Of a stretch of 64,000 nucleotides of DNA, positions 34,322 through 46,679 are shown piece after piece. The position numbers and the translations under genes were made by a program. Under the pieces are notes generated by a model. That model did no database searches and was not told the DNA's origin. It saw only the letters and a program-made list of their open reading frames with translations. Each line of letters opens with the position of its first letter. Position 1 is the first letter of the stretch. The stretch is from Toxorhynchites rutilus septentrionalis (Eukaryota; Arthropoda; Insecta; Diptera; Culicidae), in assembly GCF_029784135.1 (NCBI RefSeq), contig NC_073744.1, positions 72,466,593 through 72,530,592 on the forward strand, written 5' to 3'.

Positions 34322-36511
34322 CAAGGATGGAAAACAAGGGAGCATGATGTGATTTACGATTAATCGCAAACTGCACAGATCGTAATCTGTGCAAACTGCG
34401 ACTAACTATTAATCCTCACCCATCATAACCAAATGATTTTCTCTTGGTAACTCTGAGTTGACCAAAGCATTGCTAGACTGAAACTAGTTCGAATAATTGA
34501 GTTACTCTCCTTCCTCGTTTTGCTTTCAACTCCTAACAAGAATTTGCTCCATGGGAATGAGTGTCTCTATGACGTACGATTCTCGCTCTCTCATCCGGGC
34601 GTTCAATTTTCCTTTCCGAGCGCGTTTACTTCGATGAAACTGGGTAAAATAAAAAAAATGCGCTACAGCAGATAGGACGACTTTAATGTTTCATGTTTCA
34701 CAGAGGATTTCTCAGATGGTGTTTAAATTAATCAAGAGACTACAAACAATAATCCCTCTCAAATCACTAATTTTATGAGTTAATGTAAATGCGTTATTGG
34801 CCAAGGCTTTTACGACATCGAACACGTGGTCTTGCGAGATATATTTTTCCGCCTGCCCAAATACAGACCACTTTTTTCGGGGCCGAGTAAACTGGTGTCT
34901 AGAAAAGACCTTGATTACCTTGAATTAATAAAAAAACATAAATTAGCGCAAATATGTCAACATGTGTTTTTTTGTTTAAGCACGTAAATATTTGCTCATA
35001 ATTTTTTTGGATTGTGGCACTCTACATAATTTGTATGCAGATAAACTATCCACAGTTTGTGGGGGAATGGAATACTCATACAACTCAAATGGATAATGAT
35101 TATCTGCTATCACAAAGCTGAGAAATTTTTTGACGTTCTGTTTTACTATTGATTCATTAAAAAAAAAGCTTTATTTTTAAATGTTTTCTTATCCTGAGAC
35201 TGGCTCACCATATTGCACTGCTACTAAAACCGTAGGTTAACTTCAAGGATATTTTTTATTCATTTTCGGCGAATAATCAATAGAGTGCCGTGTTATGAAA
35301 CATCAGAATAATAGCAAAAACAATATTACGATCATAAGGTGTTGGACAGGTTATTCCAGACGACATTGGAATATATTCCATCTGATCATCTTTAGAAAGG
35401 TTAATGACCTTCAAAGGATAAATTTATATTGGGCACATTGAATTGATGTTCATGACTTCCAGTCGGACGTTTATTCGCTCTGATAATAATTGTGTGGTCC
35501 TCACAAAGCATATATTCCAATGCCGTCAGTTCACTGAAATTATTCGCATACCGTTTGATGATAAGGTAGGATGTTGATAATCATTTGCTGCGATACCTAT
35601 TGTTCCAACAGTATTCATTCGACAATATGAAGACTGAATACCTGAAATTAACCAGATTCTACCATGCAAATCTGCGGTCAAAGCAGTATGTACACTTGAG
35701 AGATGCAACAAGTTTGAAGGGATATAAAAAAACATTAGTCGTTCGACAAATCTACTGCCACATATGTCGGAAGTCCACGATACATGAATGTCATACGTCC
35801 ATACTATTTCATTACATTTATTCGCAACGAAGAACGTAACCACACAGAATTGAATTAATCAAATATGTGATCCGTTTTATCTACAAAATAAAAAAGGGTC
35901 TGAAATTCAATCGAATTCGAAAGGTGTTTCGTGATGTCACTAATTGAATTACTGTTGGAAAAATTATTTGGAGAGAAATGTGAATGTTCAGAATTATTGG
36001 AATCTAAAAACGATTTTGGGCGGGATGAGATTCGCCCAAATCTGCTGGTAATAAAATTAATCAATTGCATCCATTACCCGTCTGCTGTTTATCGGGCGGG
36101 AGACGACAGCAAAATAAAATCGACACTAGACTGAGTCAGCCACTCACTGCGGACAGTGCAATAGAGAATTAAAAATCCCTCGATGAGTGTCGTAAGATTT
36201 CAGTTGATCGTCTCTTGTTACACTTTCCGATCAAGAACTCATCATCCGCTCTATGGAATGGGAATAATCGTTTGTGGCTTGCACTCACGATAAAACTTGA
36301 GTAGTAGAAGTAATGCTTCGAGAGTGCAAGCAGTGGGGATTCCGCTCTCATATTGCTTTTTTGAGATCTTGGTAGCTCACCGTTCCAAGTATTCTCTCTG
36401 TGTACATATGAAGAATAAAAGAGCCTCGCCTGCTGGGGGTGATTTAAAAACATCCGACTAGAGGGATATACTTATTCATTGATCGTTGAATGTGATTTTT
36501 TACCATCCCTG
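34322..36511. mobile_element. hAT-type element with 8-bp target duplication
   Basis: Ends CAAGGATGG and CCATCCCTG are short hAT-like terminal inverted repeats with one mismatch. They are flanked by perfect 8-bp direct repeats CTCTAAAG (34314-34321 and 36512-36519), the hAT signature. The 2190-bp interior has no hAT transposase. It holds a palindrome at 34357-34415 and a Helitron-like coding piece at about 35530-35835. Confidence 0.88.
35530..35835 (+). pseudogene. Helitron-like Rep/helicase N-terminal fragment
   Basis: The plus strand reads KLFAYRLMIR-stop-DVDNHLLRY, then LLFQQYSFDNMKTEYLKL, FYHANLRSKQYVHLRDA and, after a frame change, ATYVGSPRYMN and RPYYFITFIRNE. These follow, in order, the conserved N-terminal helitron-like block of Helitron transposases (FYAYRLMIR, LLRY..LFQQ, AKLRSEEYIHLRDA, GSPRHM, FITFTCNP). 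Only about 100 residues remain; the Rep HUH centre and helicase are absent. Confidence 0.8.
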
Positions 36512-36522
36512 CTCTAAAGGTA

Positions 36523-36975
36523 ATATTATACTATCAGGCACGTAGCGTAACCGGCACGACACGTTTCATGCAAGAAAAATATTATTGTGTGTGTTTCAGA
36601 TCGTATGCGTATATATAGCGGAACGGCTCCGGGCATACACAGCACGTTTCAAACAAATGCATGAAGGAATTCTCGAAAAGAATATTTTGCCGGTGCCGGG
36701 CACGAACTACACGGGCGAGTAGGATCATACATACAAATCAAAAGTCGAAAGTCGTGGTATGGGTGCGTTCGTCGCTCTTCGGTAAGACATCGGTTAAATC
36801 ACCAGAAGCTACGCTTGTCAACGCGAATTAACTCTCCCGCTCCGTAAATGCGCCTTCGCACCGTATGCGCTGCCGGTTCGTACAGAAAAGTTGCTATGCC
36901 TGATAATATAAATACATCATGTATTTGTCTGCCCGTGTCGGTACGTGCAGTTTACGCTACGTGCTGGATAATATA
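36523..36975. mobile_element. Short TIR element of about 450 bp
   Basis: Inverted ends built on TATTATACTATCAGGCACGT and the mirror TATTATCCAGCACGT, sharing GCACGTAGCGTAA. It starts a few bases from the right edge of the hAT element. It contains a 40-codon plus-strand open segment behind an acceptor-like TTTCAG (36599-36721) with no recognisable product. Confidence 0.6.
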
Positions 36976-37701
36976 AAACGGTCTTAAGGCCGAAAAATTT
37001 CAACCGTGTAATGTGCTAATAATAGATATGATAAACATGTGACATGTACACGATTAAAATTCGACTCTGTTACATCTAAAAATGCTAATGAGCCTAAAAT
37101 AAACAAAAGGGTTAAAAAAAATCTTTATAAGAAGATCAATCTTGTGTATGAATCGATTCGCTGATTAAATCGATACCAGAGAATCGATCTTTGGCATATC
37201 GACCATTGGAAAATCAAACGTATTTTCCTTGTTTATCTTCTTGTGCGCAACGTACAAAACCCCTCGTCAACGTAAAACGCTTCTGGTTCTTTCCCATTTA
37301 TATAAATTGTTTATGCGAAACTAACGCTTCACTGTCATTCGTTGTGAATACGTTAGATACAGAGTATATACCTCATTCACAACAGTAATAGCGCGGGAGT
37401 ACAAAGTTGATCGAAATTTATAAACTAAATCGATTGGTGAATACGATTTTTTCTATTTAGTTCTTACAGAACTCAACATTTATACTAAGAAAACGGTTAC
37501 AAGTAGACGAATAAGTAAGGAAAGGAACATAAATTGTAAGTGAACTATGAATACGAATACGAATTAAAATAAAAATAAAAATATTTCAGCTAAAAGCTTA
37601 TTAAAAAAACGAGTTTGCCTTGAGGAATCCGAACCGTCTCTGTAACAAACTTTTAGAATTTATTTCTAAACGCGGAAGCACATCGATAGTTGCACATAAC
37701 C

Positions 37702-39311
37702 ATGTCGCAAACTAACCTCGCAAATTTGGCTGAATCATCAAAGCACCAATGTATTATTTGCAATCTACCGGAAGATGCAGATTGAAAAATAGTCCAATGC
37801 GAGGCATGTATACATTGGTGCCATTTCACATGTGCCGGTGTCAATGAAAGCATCGAAAACGATGACCGAAGTTTCGTGTGCAAGGCTTGTACTGCTCCAC
37901 ACCCCGGCTCAGTAGTTTCAACATCCGCTAGTACTCGCGAGTCCCGATTACAGTTTGAAATGCAGCGTCTGGCAGAGGAAAAACAATTACAGGAACGGTT
38001 GCAAGGGGAAAGGGAAAAGCAGGACAGGGAGCTGCTGGAAATGATGCTTCGTTTGGAGAGAGAACGAAGGGATAAAACGATTACGGCGATGTTTGCTTTG
38101 GAGAAGGAATTTATTAAGAAGAAATATGATCTCCTTCACAATCAGCTAGAGGAAGGCGATGATGCAGCGAGTATTCGCAGCCACCGCAGTCAATTTAATA
38201 GCAAGGTTCAAGATTGGATAAAACGGAACCCCCAAGTAACCGTGAGTGCCAATACTGGGTGTAGTTCCACTGGGCTCACGTTACAAACGGAGGTACCAAA
38301 AAGTTCATTCCGAATATCCTCAGCGATGACTACCGCAGCGGATGGAAGCAGTATAGCGCAACAAGCATCGCTAACCACTCCTAGTGTGACCAGAGGTTAT
38401 CTTAATTCACCAGTGAGCTCTTTGGCATTCGCCACATCGCAACAAGTATCTTCACAACTTCATTCGTCCGTTCAGCAACCACTGCCATCCCCACCAATAA
38501 CAGCAACCGTGATGCAGTGGAACCAAGGAAGACCGATACCAACACCATGGGAGGTTAATGTATCCACCACAACGAACGCCAACAATATATTCGAGATTTC
38601 AGCAACAACGACGGTACCAACCACGCTACCTTTATTGCCACGAATTATCCCGGATTTATCACACGCACAATATCCCGCTTTCGCACCAACAATTCCGTAC
38701 CAACCACAACAACCGATGTTAACACCATATGCAGCTGGTCCAGTACCCTCACATCTACCGTACGTGGAGCCCTTACCAACCGCTAATACTTCGTCGATTG
38801 GACAGCAGTATTTCAGTCCACCACATCACCACTCAACACCAACAAGCAGGCTTGAGGAGTTTCCAGTAGCAAGTAGTTTGGTACAGACGATACAGCAAAT
38901 TATCCCGGGTTTGAACACGTCAACGTCGATGATTAGGCAGAGTATGTACAATGGCCAAAATGTGTTGACCGGTCAAGAAGTAGGTCAATATATTCCACCA
39001 TTGAAGGTGACGAGTAGTAGGTATAAGGTACAAGAGGTGCGAGATGCAAATTCTAATAATGTATTGAATACGTGGGCATCAGATGGCAACAACATTCCAC
39101 CATCGTATATAACACAGCAAGGATATTTTTCGAATCACTTGCATGTGCCCAATCCAGATGGGAATTGGGGACAAAATAAAAATTCGATGTATGAGTGTCA
39201 AGTTTCAATCAGCCTGTCTTATCTGTTCCGCAATTAGTACCCACGGGTACTCGTTCAAAGATGAACTATGCTGGTGTAACCAGCAATCCTTATACGAACT
39301 TTACGGAGTAA
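37702..39311 (+). pseudogene. BEL gag, N-terminal part with PHD-type zinc finger
   Basis: Starts MSQTNLANLAESSKHQC. The Cys/His pattern C-x2-C...C-x2-C...H-x2-C...C-x2-C (CIICNLPEDAD; VQCEACIHWCHFTCAGV; FVCKACTA) is a PHD-finger-like zinc-binding domain, which occurs in some BEL/Pao Gag proteins. A coiled coil follows (about 37950-38160, rich in E, R, Q and L), then a long Pro/Thr/Ser-rich stretch. An in-frame TGA lies inside the finger (37783-37785). The frame shifts near 39200 and a TAA in the continuing frame lies at 39309-39311. No intact Gag can be made from this copy without recoding. Confidence 0.85.
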
Positions 39312-39353
39312 CAACATTTATCAGAGGCAACCACAGGCCCAACTAGTCAACAA

Positions 39354-40260
39354 TTGGCTGCCCGCCACGTAGTTCCAAAGGACCTCCCATCGTTTGGGGG
39401 AAATCCAGCGGAGTGGCCATTGTTCAGCAGTAGTTACGAGACATCAACACAAATGTGTGGATACACGGACCCTGAAAATCTCCTGAGATTACAACGTTGC
39501 TTGAGAGGTGAAGCAAAAAAAGCGGTTAGCAGTTTTCTGTTACACCCATCAAATGTAAGAGAGATTATTTCAACACTTCGTATGTTGTATGGGCGACCAG
39601 ACATCATCATTGGTTCACTACTAAATGACATCCGAACAACCCCCGCACCCAAACCGGAGAGGCTTGAGACCGTAGTGAACTTTGGATTAGTGGTGCGCAA
39701 CCTTTGTGCACATTTGATATCAGTCGGCCAGGAGCAACATTTGTCAAATCCTATACTCCTCCAAGAACTCGTGGACAAGTTACCCGCTAACATTAAATTG
39801 GGATGGGCGATGCACAAGCAATCCGTTATAATGGAAGACCTACATGCCTTTGCAGATTACATGAACGTTATAATCACGGCTGCAAGTAGTGTCAGCCATG
39901 GACCTTCTGAATGTAATAAATCAGAGCGACAGAAGGGAAATGCGTTTGTGAATTCAGTGCGATCCGAGAGTGGAGAAGATCATTCTGAGAAAAACAACAT
40001 CACCAATGACGAAAAACATAGTGCGGTTCAAGCATCAACAGTTCCCAAAGTACGCCCATGTGCGGTATGCCAATCCCCTGGACATAAACCGAAGGAATGT
40101 CCCACTTTCAAAGCGAAGAATTTAGAAGATCGTTGGAAAGTAGTTCAAGAAGCACATTTGTGTAGGAGATGCTTATATCCGCATGGCGAATGGCCGTGTA
40201 GAGCTTCGGTATGCGGATCGGATGGTTGCCAAGAACACCATCACAGATTCCTACATCCAG
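39354..40260 (+). pseudogene. BEL gag C-terminal part with zinc knuckles
   Basis: Continues the gag frame after the TAA. KDLPSFGGNPAEWPLFSSSY and LLRLQRCLRGEAKKAVSSFL are the conserved DUF1759-type Gag region of BEL/Pao elements. Near 40057 a zinc knuckle CAVCQSPGHKPKECPTF is followed by LCRRCLYPHGEWPC and HHHRFLHPGN. The frame runs to 40379, but the sequence after HPGNPQ is shadow: real coding resumes in another frame (DFREMQAKFPHLKGL, 40210-40386). The aspartic protease normally encoded between these two points is missing. Confidence 0.85.
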
Positions 40261-43200
40261 GGAATCCGCAAGACGCTGAGCGACTTCAGGGAAATGCAGG
40301 CGAAATTCCCTCATCTGAAAGGGCTTCCTGTTTCAAGTTACGAAGATGCGGTACCGGGACTACTAATCGGATTAGATAACACCTGAATGAAGACGCCCCT
40401 CAAACTGCGAGAAGGTAAAGGCGACGAACCAGTTGCAGCAAAGACACGCCTAGGGTGGACGCTCTATGGGAGATCGGGTAATGCGAATGCTGATTTGTTT
40501 CATCGAGTTATGCACGTCTGCAATCGTCCGACAAATAATGAACTCCATGAAATGGTAAAGAACTTCTTCACGGTCGAAGACACGGGTGTCAGTGCAAAGC
40601 AATTAGTCGAATCAACTAGCGAAAAACGAGCTCGTGAATTAATGGAAGCCACCACAAAACGTACAAATTCGGGGAGGTTCCAAACAGGCCTTCTTTGGAA
40701 GCACGACAAGGTGGAATTTCCTGACAGCAGGGCAATGGCGGAAAAAAGGCTACAATTTCTCGAAAAACGATTGTCGAAAGAACCGAAATTATACGAGAAT
40801 GTTCGTAAACAAATAGCTGATTACTTAGCCAAAGGATACGCGCATAAAGCAACGGAATTAGAATTAAAAGAGACCAAGGCAAGTGATGTTTGGTATCTAC
40901 CCCTTGGTGTAGTGACCAACCCAAAGAAGCCGGAAAAGCTTCGTATTGTGTGGGACGCCGCAGCATCTGTGAAAGGCGTTTCCCTGAACTCGGTCCTTCT
41001 GAAAGGTCCGGATCTGCTTCAGTCACTCCCAACCGTATTGTGTAGGTTTCGTCAAAAAGAGGTGGCAATCAACGCTGACATCAAAGAGATGTTCCATCAG
41101 GTGCTAATCAGGTCGGAAGATCGGCAAGCACTACGATTTCTCTGGCGAAACCAGCCGTCAGAGGCAGTGCAAGTGTTTGTAATGAATGTCGCTATATTTG
41201 GTTCAACATGCTCACCATGTTCTGCACAGTTCGTGAAGAATCTCAACGCAAGTGAGCATTCCACCGAGTTTCCAAGGGCCGCAACCGCGGTAATTGAGAA
41301 CCACTATGTGGACGATTATTTGGACAGCGTCGATACCGCCGAAGAAGCGGTGCAGTTGGCTGATGAGGTCAAAACAATACACGAGCGAGGCGGATTCGAA
41401 TTACGACACTGGTTGTCGAACGCCCCGGAAGTACTGGAGCGGATCGGTGAGGAATCGTCTGAATCTTCAAAGAACTTCGTAATGGGAAAATGTACCAACT
41501 CAGAACGGATTTTGGGTATGATTTTGATACCACAAGAGGACATATTTTCCTTTGCGGTACAATTTCGTAGTGACCTAAAAAAACTGGTGGACGGAAATGG
41601 CTACCCTACTAAAAGAGAACTGCTCAGTCTGGTAATGAGCATATTTGATCCTCTTGGCCTGGTGGCTAACTTCGTGATACATGGTAAAGTCTTGGTACAA
41701 GATGTTTGGAGATCAGGTATAGAATGGGATGAAACCATACCAGAGGCTATCTATCCAATGTGGAACCGATGGATTTTAGCTTTGCAAGAACTAAGCAGTG
41801 TAAGAATAAATCGCTCTTATTTTCCCGGATACGATCCGAAGTCCCTCGAGAGTATAGAGCTGCATGTTTTCGTAGATGCTAGTATGACCGCTTATGCCGC
41901 AGCTGCTTATTTCCGGATAATCGATCGCGAGACTGTCCGTTGTACTCTAGTAGCCTCCAAAACCAAGGTTGCACCGCTCAAGCAACTATCAGTGCCTGGG
42001 TTAGAGTTGCAAGCTGATGTCATCGGTACAAGACTGATGAAAACCATCATTGAAAGCCATACAATTCCGATTAGAAGAAAAATTTTCTGGAGCGATTCAA
42101 ACATCGTTCTAGCTTGGCTTCGTTCTGATCAACACCAATTTCATCAATTCGTGGCTTTCAGGGTCGGGGAAATCCTGGAACAATCCGAAGCATCCGATTG
42201 GAGAAAGGTGCCAACCAGGTGGAACGTATCAGATGAAGCAACGAAATGGGGTAATGGTCCAGTTGCTGCTGAGACGTGTAGGTGGCAACGAGGACCAGAG
42301 TCCCTGTACAAAAACGAACGGGATTGGCCAGAACAAGAGAAGAACTGGGTCACTTCCGAGGAGATGCGGATTGTTAACCTACATCATCGTACCGGAACTG
42401 AGGAAATATTTAAATTTGAACGGTTCTCCAAATGGGAACGCTTGCTGAGGACTGCTGCGTACGTTAGAAGGTTTCGATATAACTGCCAGAAGAAAAAGAA
42501 TGAATTAACGCTCCCAGACCCTGAGATATTGAACAGAGAAGAACTTCTGGAAGCAGAGTTAACTGTGGTGAGGCTGATCCAACGTGAATCTTTCGCAAAC
42601 GAATACGCTACACTGGTGTTCAACCAACAAGTTCCGATGGAACAACGGAAGTTAATTGATAAGAACAGCAAACTATACAAACTGTGTCCCTTTCTTGGAG
42701 GTGACGGTGTGATACGGAAGGACGGAAGAATCGGTGCCGCACCCTGGTTGTCATATGAAGCAAAGTTTCCGGCGATTTTGCCCAAAAACCATTACGTGAC
42801 AACACTTATCATCCACAGTTATCATCGTAAGTTCGGCCACGCGAACAACGAGACGGTTGTGAATGAATTGAGGCAGCGGTTTCATGTGTCCGAGATCAGA
42901 TCGGCTGTTAGGAAGATGTCAGATAATTGTAGGAAGTGCAAAGTTCGTAAGGCAAGCCCACATCCTCCTCGCATGGGTCCGCTTCCGGAGTCACGGTTAA
43001 ACCCATACGTCAGACCATTCACATTTACAGGTCTAGATTATTTTGGTCCCATCTCCATCAGATTAGGACGTAGTTGTGTTAAGCGTTGGGTGGCATTGTT
43101 TACCTGTCTCACGACCAGGGTAATTCATTTAGAGTTGGCATTCACTTTGGCTACGGAATCCTGCAAGCTAGCTGTGCGAAGATTTATTGCACGCCGTGGT

Positions 43201-43986
43201 GCCCCTTTGGAGATATACTCGGATCAGGGAACGAATTTCCAAGGAGCTAGGAAAGAACTGCAACAAGAAATAAACAAGTTGAACCATGAACTGGCTGCAA
43301 CATTTACGAATGCGGCGACGCAGTGGAAACTGAATCCTCCCTATGCCCCGCATATGGGAGGTATCTGGGAAAGACTTGTACGGTCGGTGAAAGCAGCTTT
43401 GGCGGCAATGGAGATGTCCAAGAATCCGGATGAAGAAACCCTCATCACGGCTTTAGCAGAAGCAGAGTCCCTAATAAATAGTCGCCCACTTACGTATCTT
43501 CCATTGGATTCGGAGGAAAATGAAGCACTGACTCCAAATCACTTTTTGCTTCTCAGTTCAAACGGAGTATGCCAACCAGTAACCATGCAGTCGCATAACA
43601 CGTCAGCTATTCGTTCAAATTGGAAGCATGTACAGGTCATGCTCGATCGGTTCTGGAGCCGGTGGATCAAGGAGTTCCTTCCAGTAATTTCAAGGCAGTC
43701 CAAGTGGTTCGGGGAAGTAAAATCGATACATATTGGAGATTTAGTCATGATTGTGAACGAAATGAGAAGAAACAGTTGGGAAAGAGGAAGAGTTGTCAAG
43801 CTGTATCCGGGGAAGGATGGGCGTATACGAAGCGCAGATGTGAAGACGTCGACAGGCATCGTTCAGAAACCGTTAACGAAACTGGCAGTTTTGGATGTGC
43901 TAGATGCTGAGAGTATGGCTGAAAAAACTTCGAGCAATACGGGTGGGGGTATGTGCGCAACGGTACAAAACCCCTCGTCAACGTAA
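40183..43986 (+). CDS. BEL pol: reverse transcriptase, RNase H and integrase
   Basis: An open frame of about 1200 codons from 40387, preceded after a single TGA at 40384-40386 by the end of the protease-RT linker (FPHLKGLPVSSYEDA). Reverse transcriptase: LRIVWDAAASVKGVSLNSVL, AINADIKEMFHQV and catalytic YVDDYLDSV near 41310. RNase H: HVFVDASMTAYAAAAYF (41866) and FWSDSNIVLAWL (42087). Integrase: an HHCC zinc domain (YHRKFGHANNETV...CRKCKVRKA), then catalytic DYFGPI, YSDQGTNFQGA and the Glu in GGIWERLVRSVK, and a C-terminal DUF5641-like domain. These core residues are present. Lack of a protease and of an intact gag makes the copy non-autonomous, though its enzymes might work in trans if expressed. 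Confidence 0.9.
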
Positions 43987-44557
43987 AACGCTTCTGGTTC
44001 TTTCCCATTTATATAAATTGTTTATGCGAAACTAACGCTTCACTGTCATTCATTGTGAATACGTCAGATACAGAGTATATACCTCATTCACAACAGTAAT
44101 AGCGCGGGAGTACAAAGTTGATCGAAATTTATAAACTAAATCGATTGGTGAATACGATTTTTTCTATTTAGTTCTTACAGAACTCAACATTTATACTAAG
44201 AAAACGGTTACAAGTAGACGAATAAGTAAGGAAAGGAACATAAATTGTAAGTGAACTATGAATACGAATACGAATTAAAATAAAAATAAAAATATTTCAG
44301 CTAAAAGCTTACTCAAAAAAACGAGTTTGCCTTGAGGAATCCGAACCGTCTCAGTAACACTTCTTATTTTATATGCGTGTCGTCTTTTTTTAAAGCAGGG
44401 AATGAATATTTCATATATCTTTTCGAACGTTAAATGCATTTTGTTTTGTTCCCCAACACAAAGTCCGCAAAAAAAAAAATCCAAATCATTTTCCAGGGCA
44501 CGGTAATTGAATTAGCATTATTAGGAAATTCTACAACTGGTATCTGCCCAGAACTCA

Positions 44558-44740
44558 ACTGACAACGATCCCATGAAAGTCAGCTGTCAAACGCAGCTGA
44601 TTCTTGGTTTTAGTGCCAGTTCTAGAAAACAGTTTTTCGGCTGGAACTGATGTCGCTATCCAGTTCAGAGATCGTATGGCCCACTGGCTGCAGTACATCA
44701 CGCCCATCAGTAGCTGCCAGTCTTCGGAATGCAACGCGGT
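44558..44740 (-). pseudogene. hAT transposase C-terminal dimerisation fragment
   Basis: The minus strand reads SLNWIATSVPAEKLFSRTGT then KTKNQLRLTADFHG, the hAT C-terminal dimerisation motif (ATSVPAER-F...NRL). About 55 residues remain, ending at a stop near 44558. It is unrelated in sequence position to the hAT element at 34322-36511 and has no visible ends. Confidence 0.8.
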
Positions 44741-45400
44741 GCTGATGTGCAACTTTTGACGTAGGACTACGTCTAACCGGAAGATATAGGGGGTGAAATG
44801 GAAATCTAGGCACTGAACAAGTAGGAAAAAATGCAAGATTTGGAACGCTTATAACTCGAGCATTTCTCAATAGATCGCAAAGGTTTTTGCATCAATTGAT
44901 AGGAAATATATCTACGCGTCTATCATAACGAATAACATTTCATTTTTCTTGAGATAAATAATTGAATAATTGTGAAATTTCAAGCATTGTCCAAATGCAC
45001 TATGTGCCCATTTTTGATTGGTCCATTTTGTGCTCCTCAAATCGTACCGACCAAAACGGGCAACCAGATCAGCAGCGAAATAGAATGAAGCACGATTGGA
45101 AAGGAAAAAGAAAAAAAATGAACGAAACATTGGTCGCTGTCTCACACATGCGTAATTCTCGAGCCAGCCAGTCAGCTTAAAAATCCCCGCTTCGCTGCCG
45201 TAACGATGACATTCTTTGTGTGGACACCGACTGGACAACATCGTTGCTGGACGGGCTGGACGGCGAGGGATCGAGTGCCTTTCTCAAGGCAAGAGGGCGG
45301 AGGTGGTAGCGCTGGAGTAAAGTAGAGTAGAGTTTTCAAAGGGCCTTTCTCAAGGCTAGAGACGAATGAACTGCAAAAGTTTAAAGTCTCTATAATACAA
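44741..45400. other. Repeat-rich spacer
   Basis: Contains the ~40-bp GACGTAGGACTACGTCTAACC block (44757-44800) shared with 24119-24166, and at 45330-45400 a segment (GGGCCTTTCTCAAGGCTAGA...GAATGAACTG) that recurs in part at 50468-50500. No gene is seen. Confidence 0.4.
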
Positions 45401-45493
45401 TACCTTCCTTCCTTCCGTAACGCTCATTCTCATTCAAACCGTACACCACATCAGTTCGCATCACAACACATCAACAAACCAACCCAATCAGCC

Positions 45494-45975
45494 ATGTCTG
45501 GACATGGCAAAGGAGGAAAAGTGAAGGGAAAAGCAAAATCCCGCTCGAACCGTGTTGATCTGGAGTTCCCCGCAAGGGTAGCTAGGCCGAGCGCGTTAGT
45601 ACCAGTGCATCAGTCCACCTAGTCGGCGTTATATAGTTTCGGCCGCCGAAGTGATCGAGTTAGCTGGCAAAGCTGCTCGCGACGATAAGAAAACCCGCAT
45701 TCGGAACAGAACACATTCGGAACAGAACACATTCGGTTCGGTGGACATCAAGACAACAGGCAGTTGCAGCGAGTGGCGAGTGGCAAATGCAATCGCAAAA
45801 CGGCATCAGGTAGCAGAAGAAAAAAGTTTGTTCTTTATACAAACTGCTTTGGTGGCAAATCCAGAACAAGGCGGCATCGAGGGCGTTCGAAATGGTTTTT
45901 TTTTCAAAACCACGAGTACTAAGTTTTCTAAATTGGAACCATTCCATAAAACAAGGCGCTTTTCAGGGCCATTAA
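45494..45975 (+). pseudogene. Histone H2A pseudogene 1
   Basis: Starts MSGHGKGGKVKGKAKSRSNR, histone H2A with one Arg-to-His change, then decays (VDLEFPARVARP) to a stop at about 45620. In a shifted frame SAAEVIELAGKAARDDKKTR (45640-45700) is the H2A alpha-3 region. A histone 3' stem-loop-like GGCGCTTTTCAGGGCC lies at 45955-45970, so this derives from a replication-dependent histone gene copied at DNA level. The leader before the ATG is also shared in part with copy 2. The middle of H2A (LLRKGNYAERVGAG region) is deleted. Confidence 0.85.
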
Positions 45976-46679
45976 ACCTTCCAAAAAAGAGTTTAGGAAA
46001 TACAGTTCAATGCTTTCTAAAACATTATCCAAAATAATAATAAAACACAAATTGATGTTTTCATAATTTGTTTGCCAGGATCTGATGAGTATGTGAATTT
46101 GGCAGTTGTTCTGAGCTTATTGATAGTTGGGGACTTTCCTGATTATTCAATTTTCACCAAATCTTAAATAACAGATTGAAAGTACAGTAATTTAAAATTT
46201 GTTCGACATTTAGCAAATTGGACGGACATGTAATGCGACTTATTTAGTTGGACATTTTTGTAAACATAGAGATCCAAATTATGACCCCACATTGAAAATC
46301 GACACTGTACCACTGTCATCGCAAATGTTCAATTACAGGTTAAAATCGCCTCCAATGCGACACTGAGTGGCACTTCGGCGCGTCGCATTAAATATAATTT
46401 ACTGTACAACATGTCACGAGCTGGAAGGGAAGAAATTTTCCAACTGTGAAAGCTGTGGCGAGTGGTAAACGCAATCGTTAAACAGGAAGGTTTAGTCGAA
46501 CAAGATGGGGATATCGAGTGATAACAAAACAATAAACTCTTCAAATTAAAGATAATTTTGTGATCCTGAAAAGGACCCTTTTTAGCCTGCATGTGAATCC
46601 AACGAGCGAACAAATCGTAATGAATGTATTTTTATGCCATCGCTGCCTTTTAACGCTCTTTCGTTCATCTCGTTGAACT
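45976..46679. other. Spacer between the two H2A pseudogenes
   Basis: AT-rich. Near 46430-46480 there is a short segment (GTGGCGAGTGGTAAACGCAATCG) resembling the body of the H2A copies, perhaps a third, nearly lost unit. Confidence 0.35.

Larger units (their letters stand above)
37242..44359 (+). mobile_element. BEL/Pao LTR retrotransposon, near full length
   Basis: LTRs at 37242-37647 (406 bp) and 43952-44359 (408 bp) begin TGTGCGCAACG and end GTAACA. They differ at roughly half a dozen positions, so the insertion is young. CTTCT is duplicated at both sides (37237-37241, 44360-44364). A polypurine tract (GGGTGGGGG) precedes the 3' LTR. The 7118-bp element contains gag and pol but no complete protease. 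Confidence 0.96.

Noticed and set aside
45651..46037. 128-codon ORF as a new protein
   Set aside because: Its start is the H2A alpha-3 region in frame (IELAGKAARDDKKTR) followed by out-of-frame sequence, so it is part of the H2A pseudogene.
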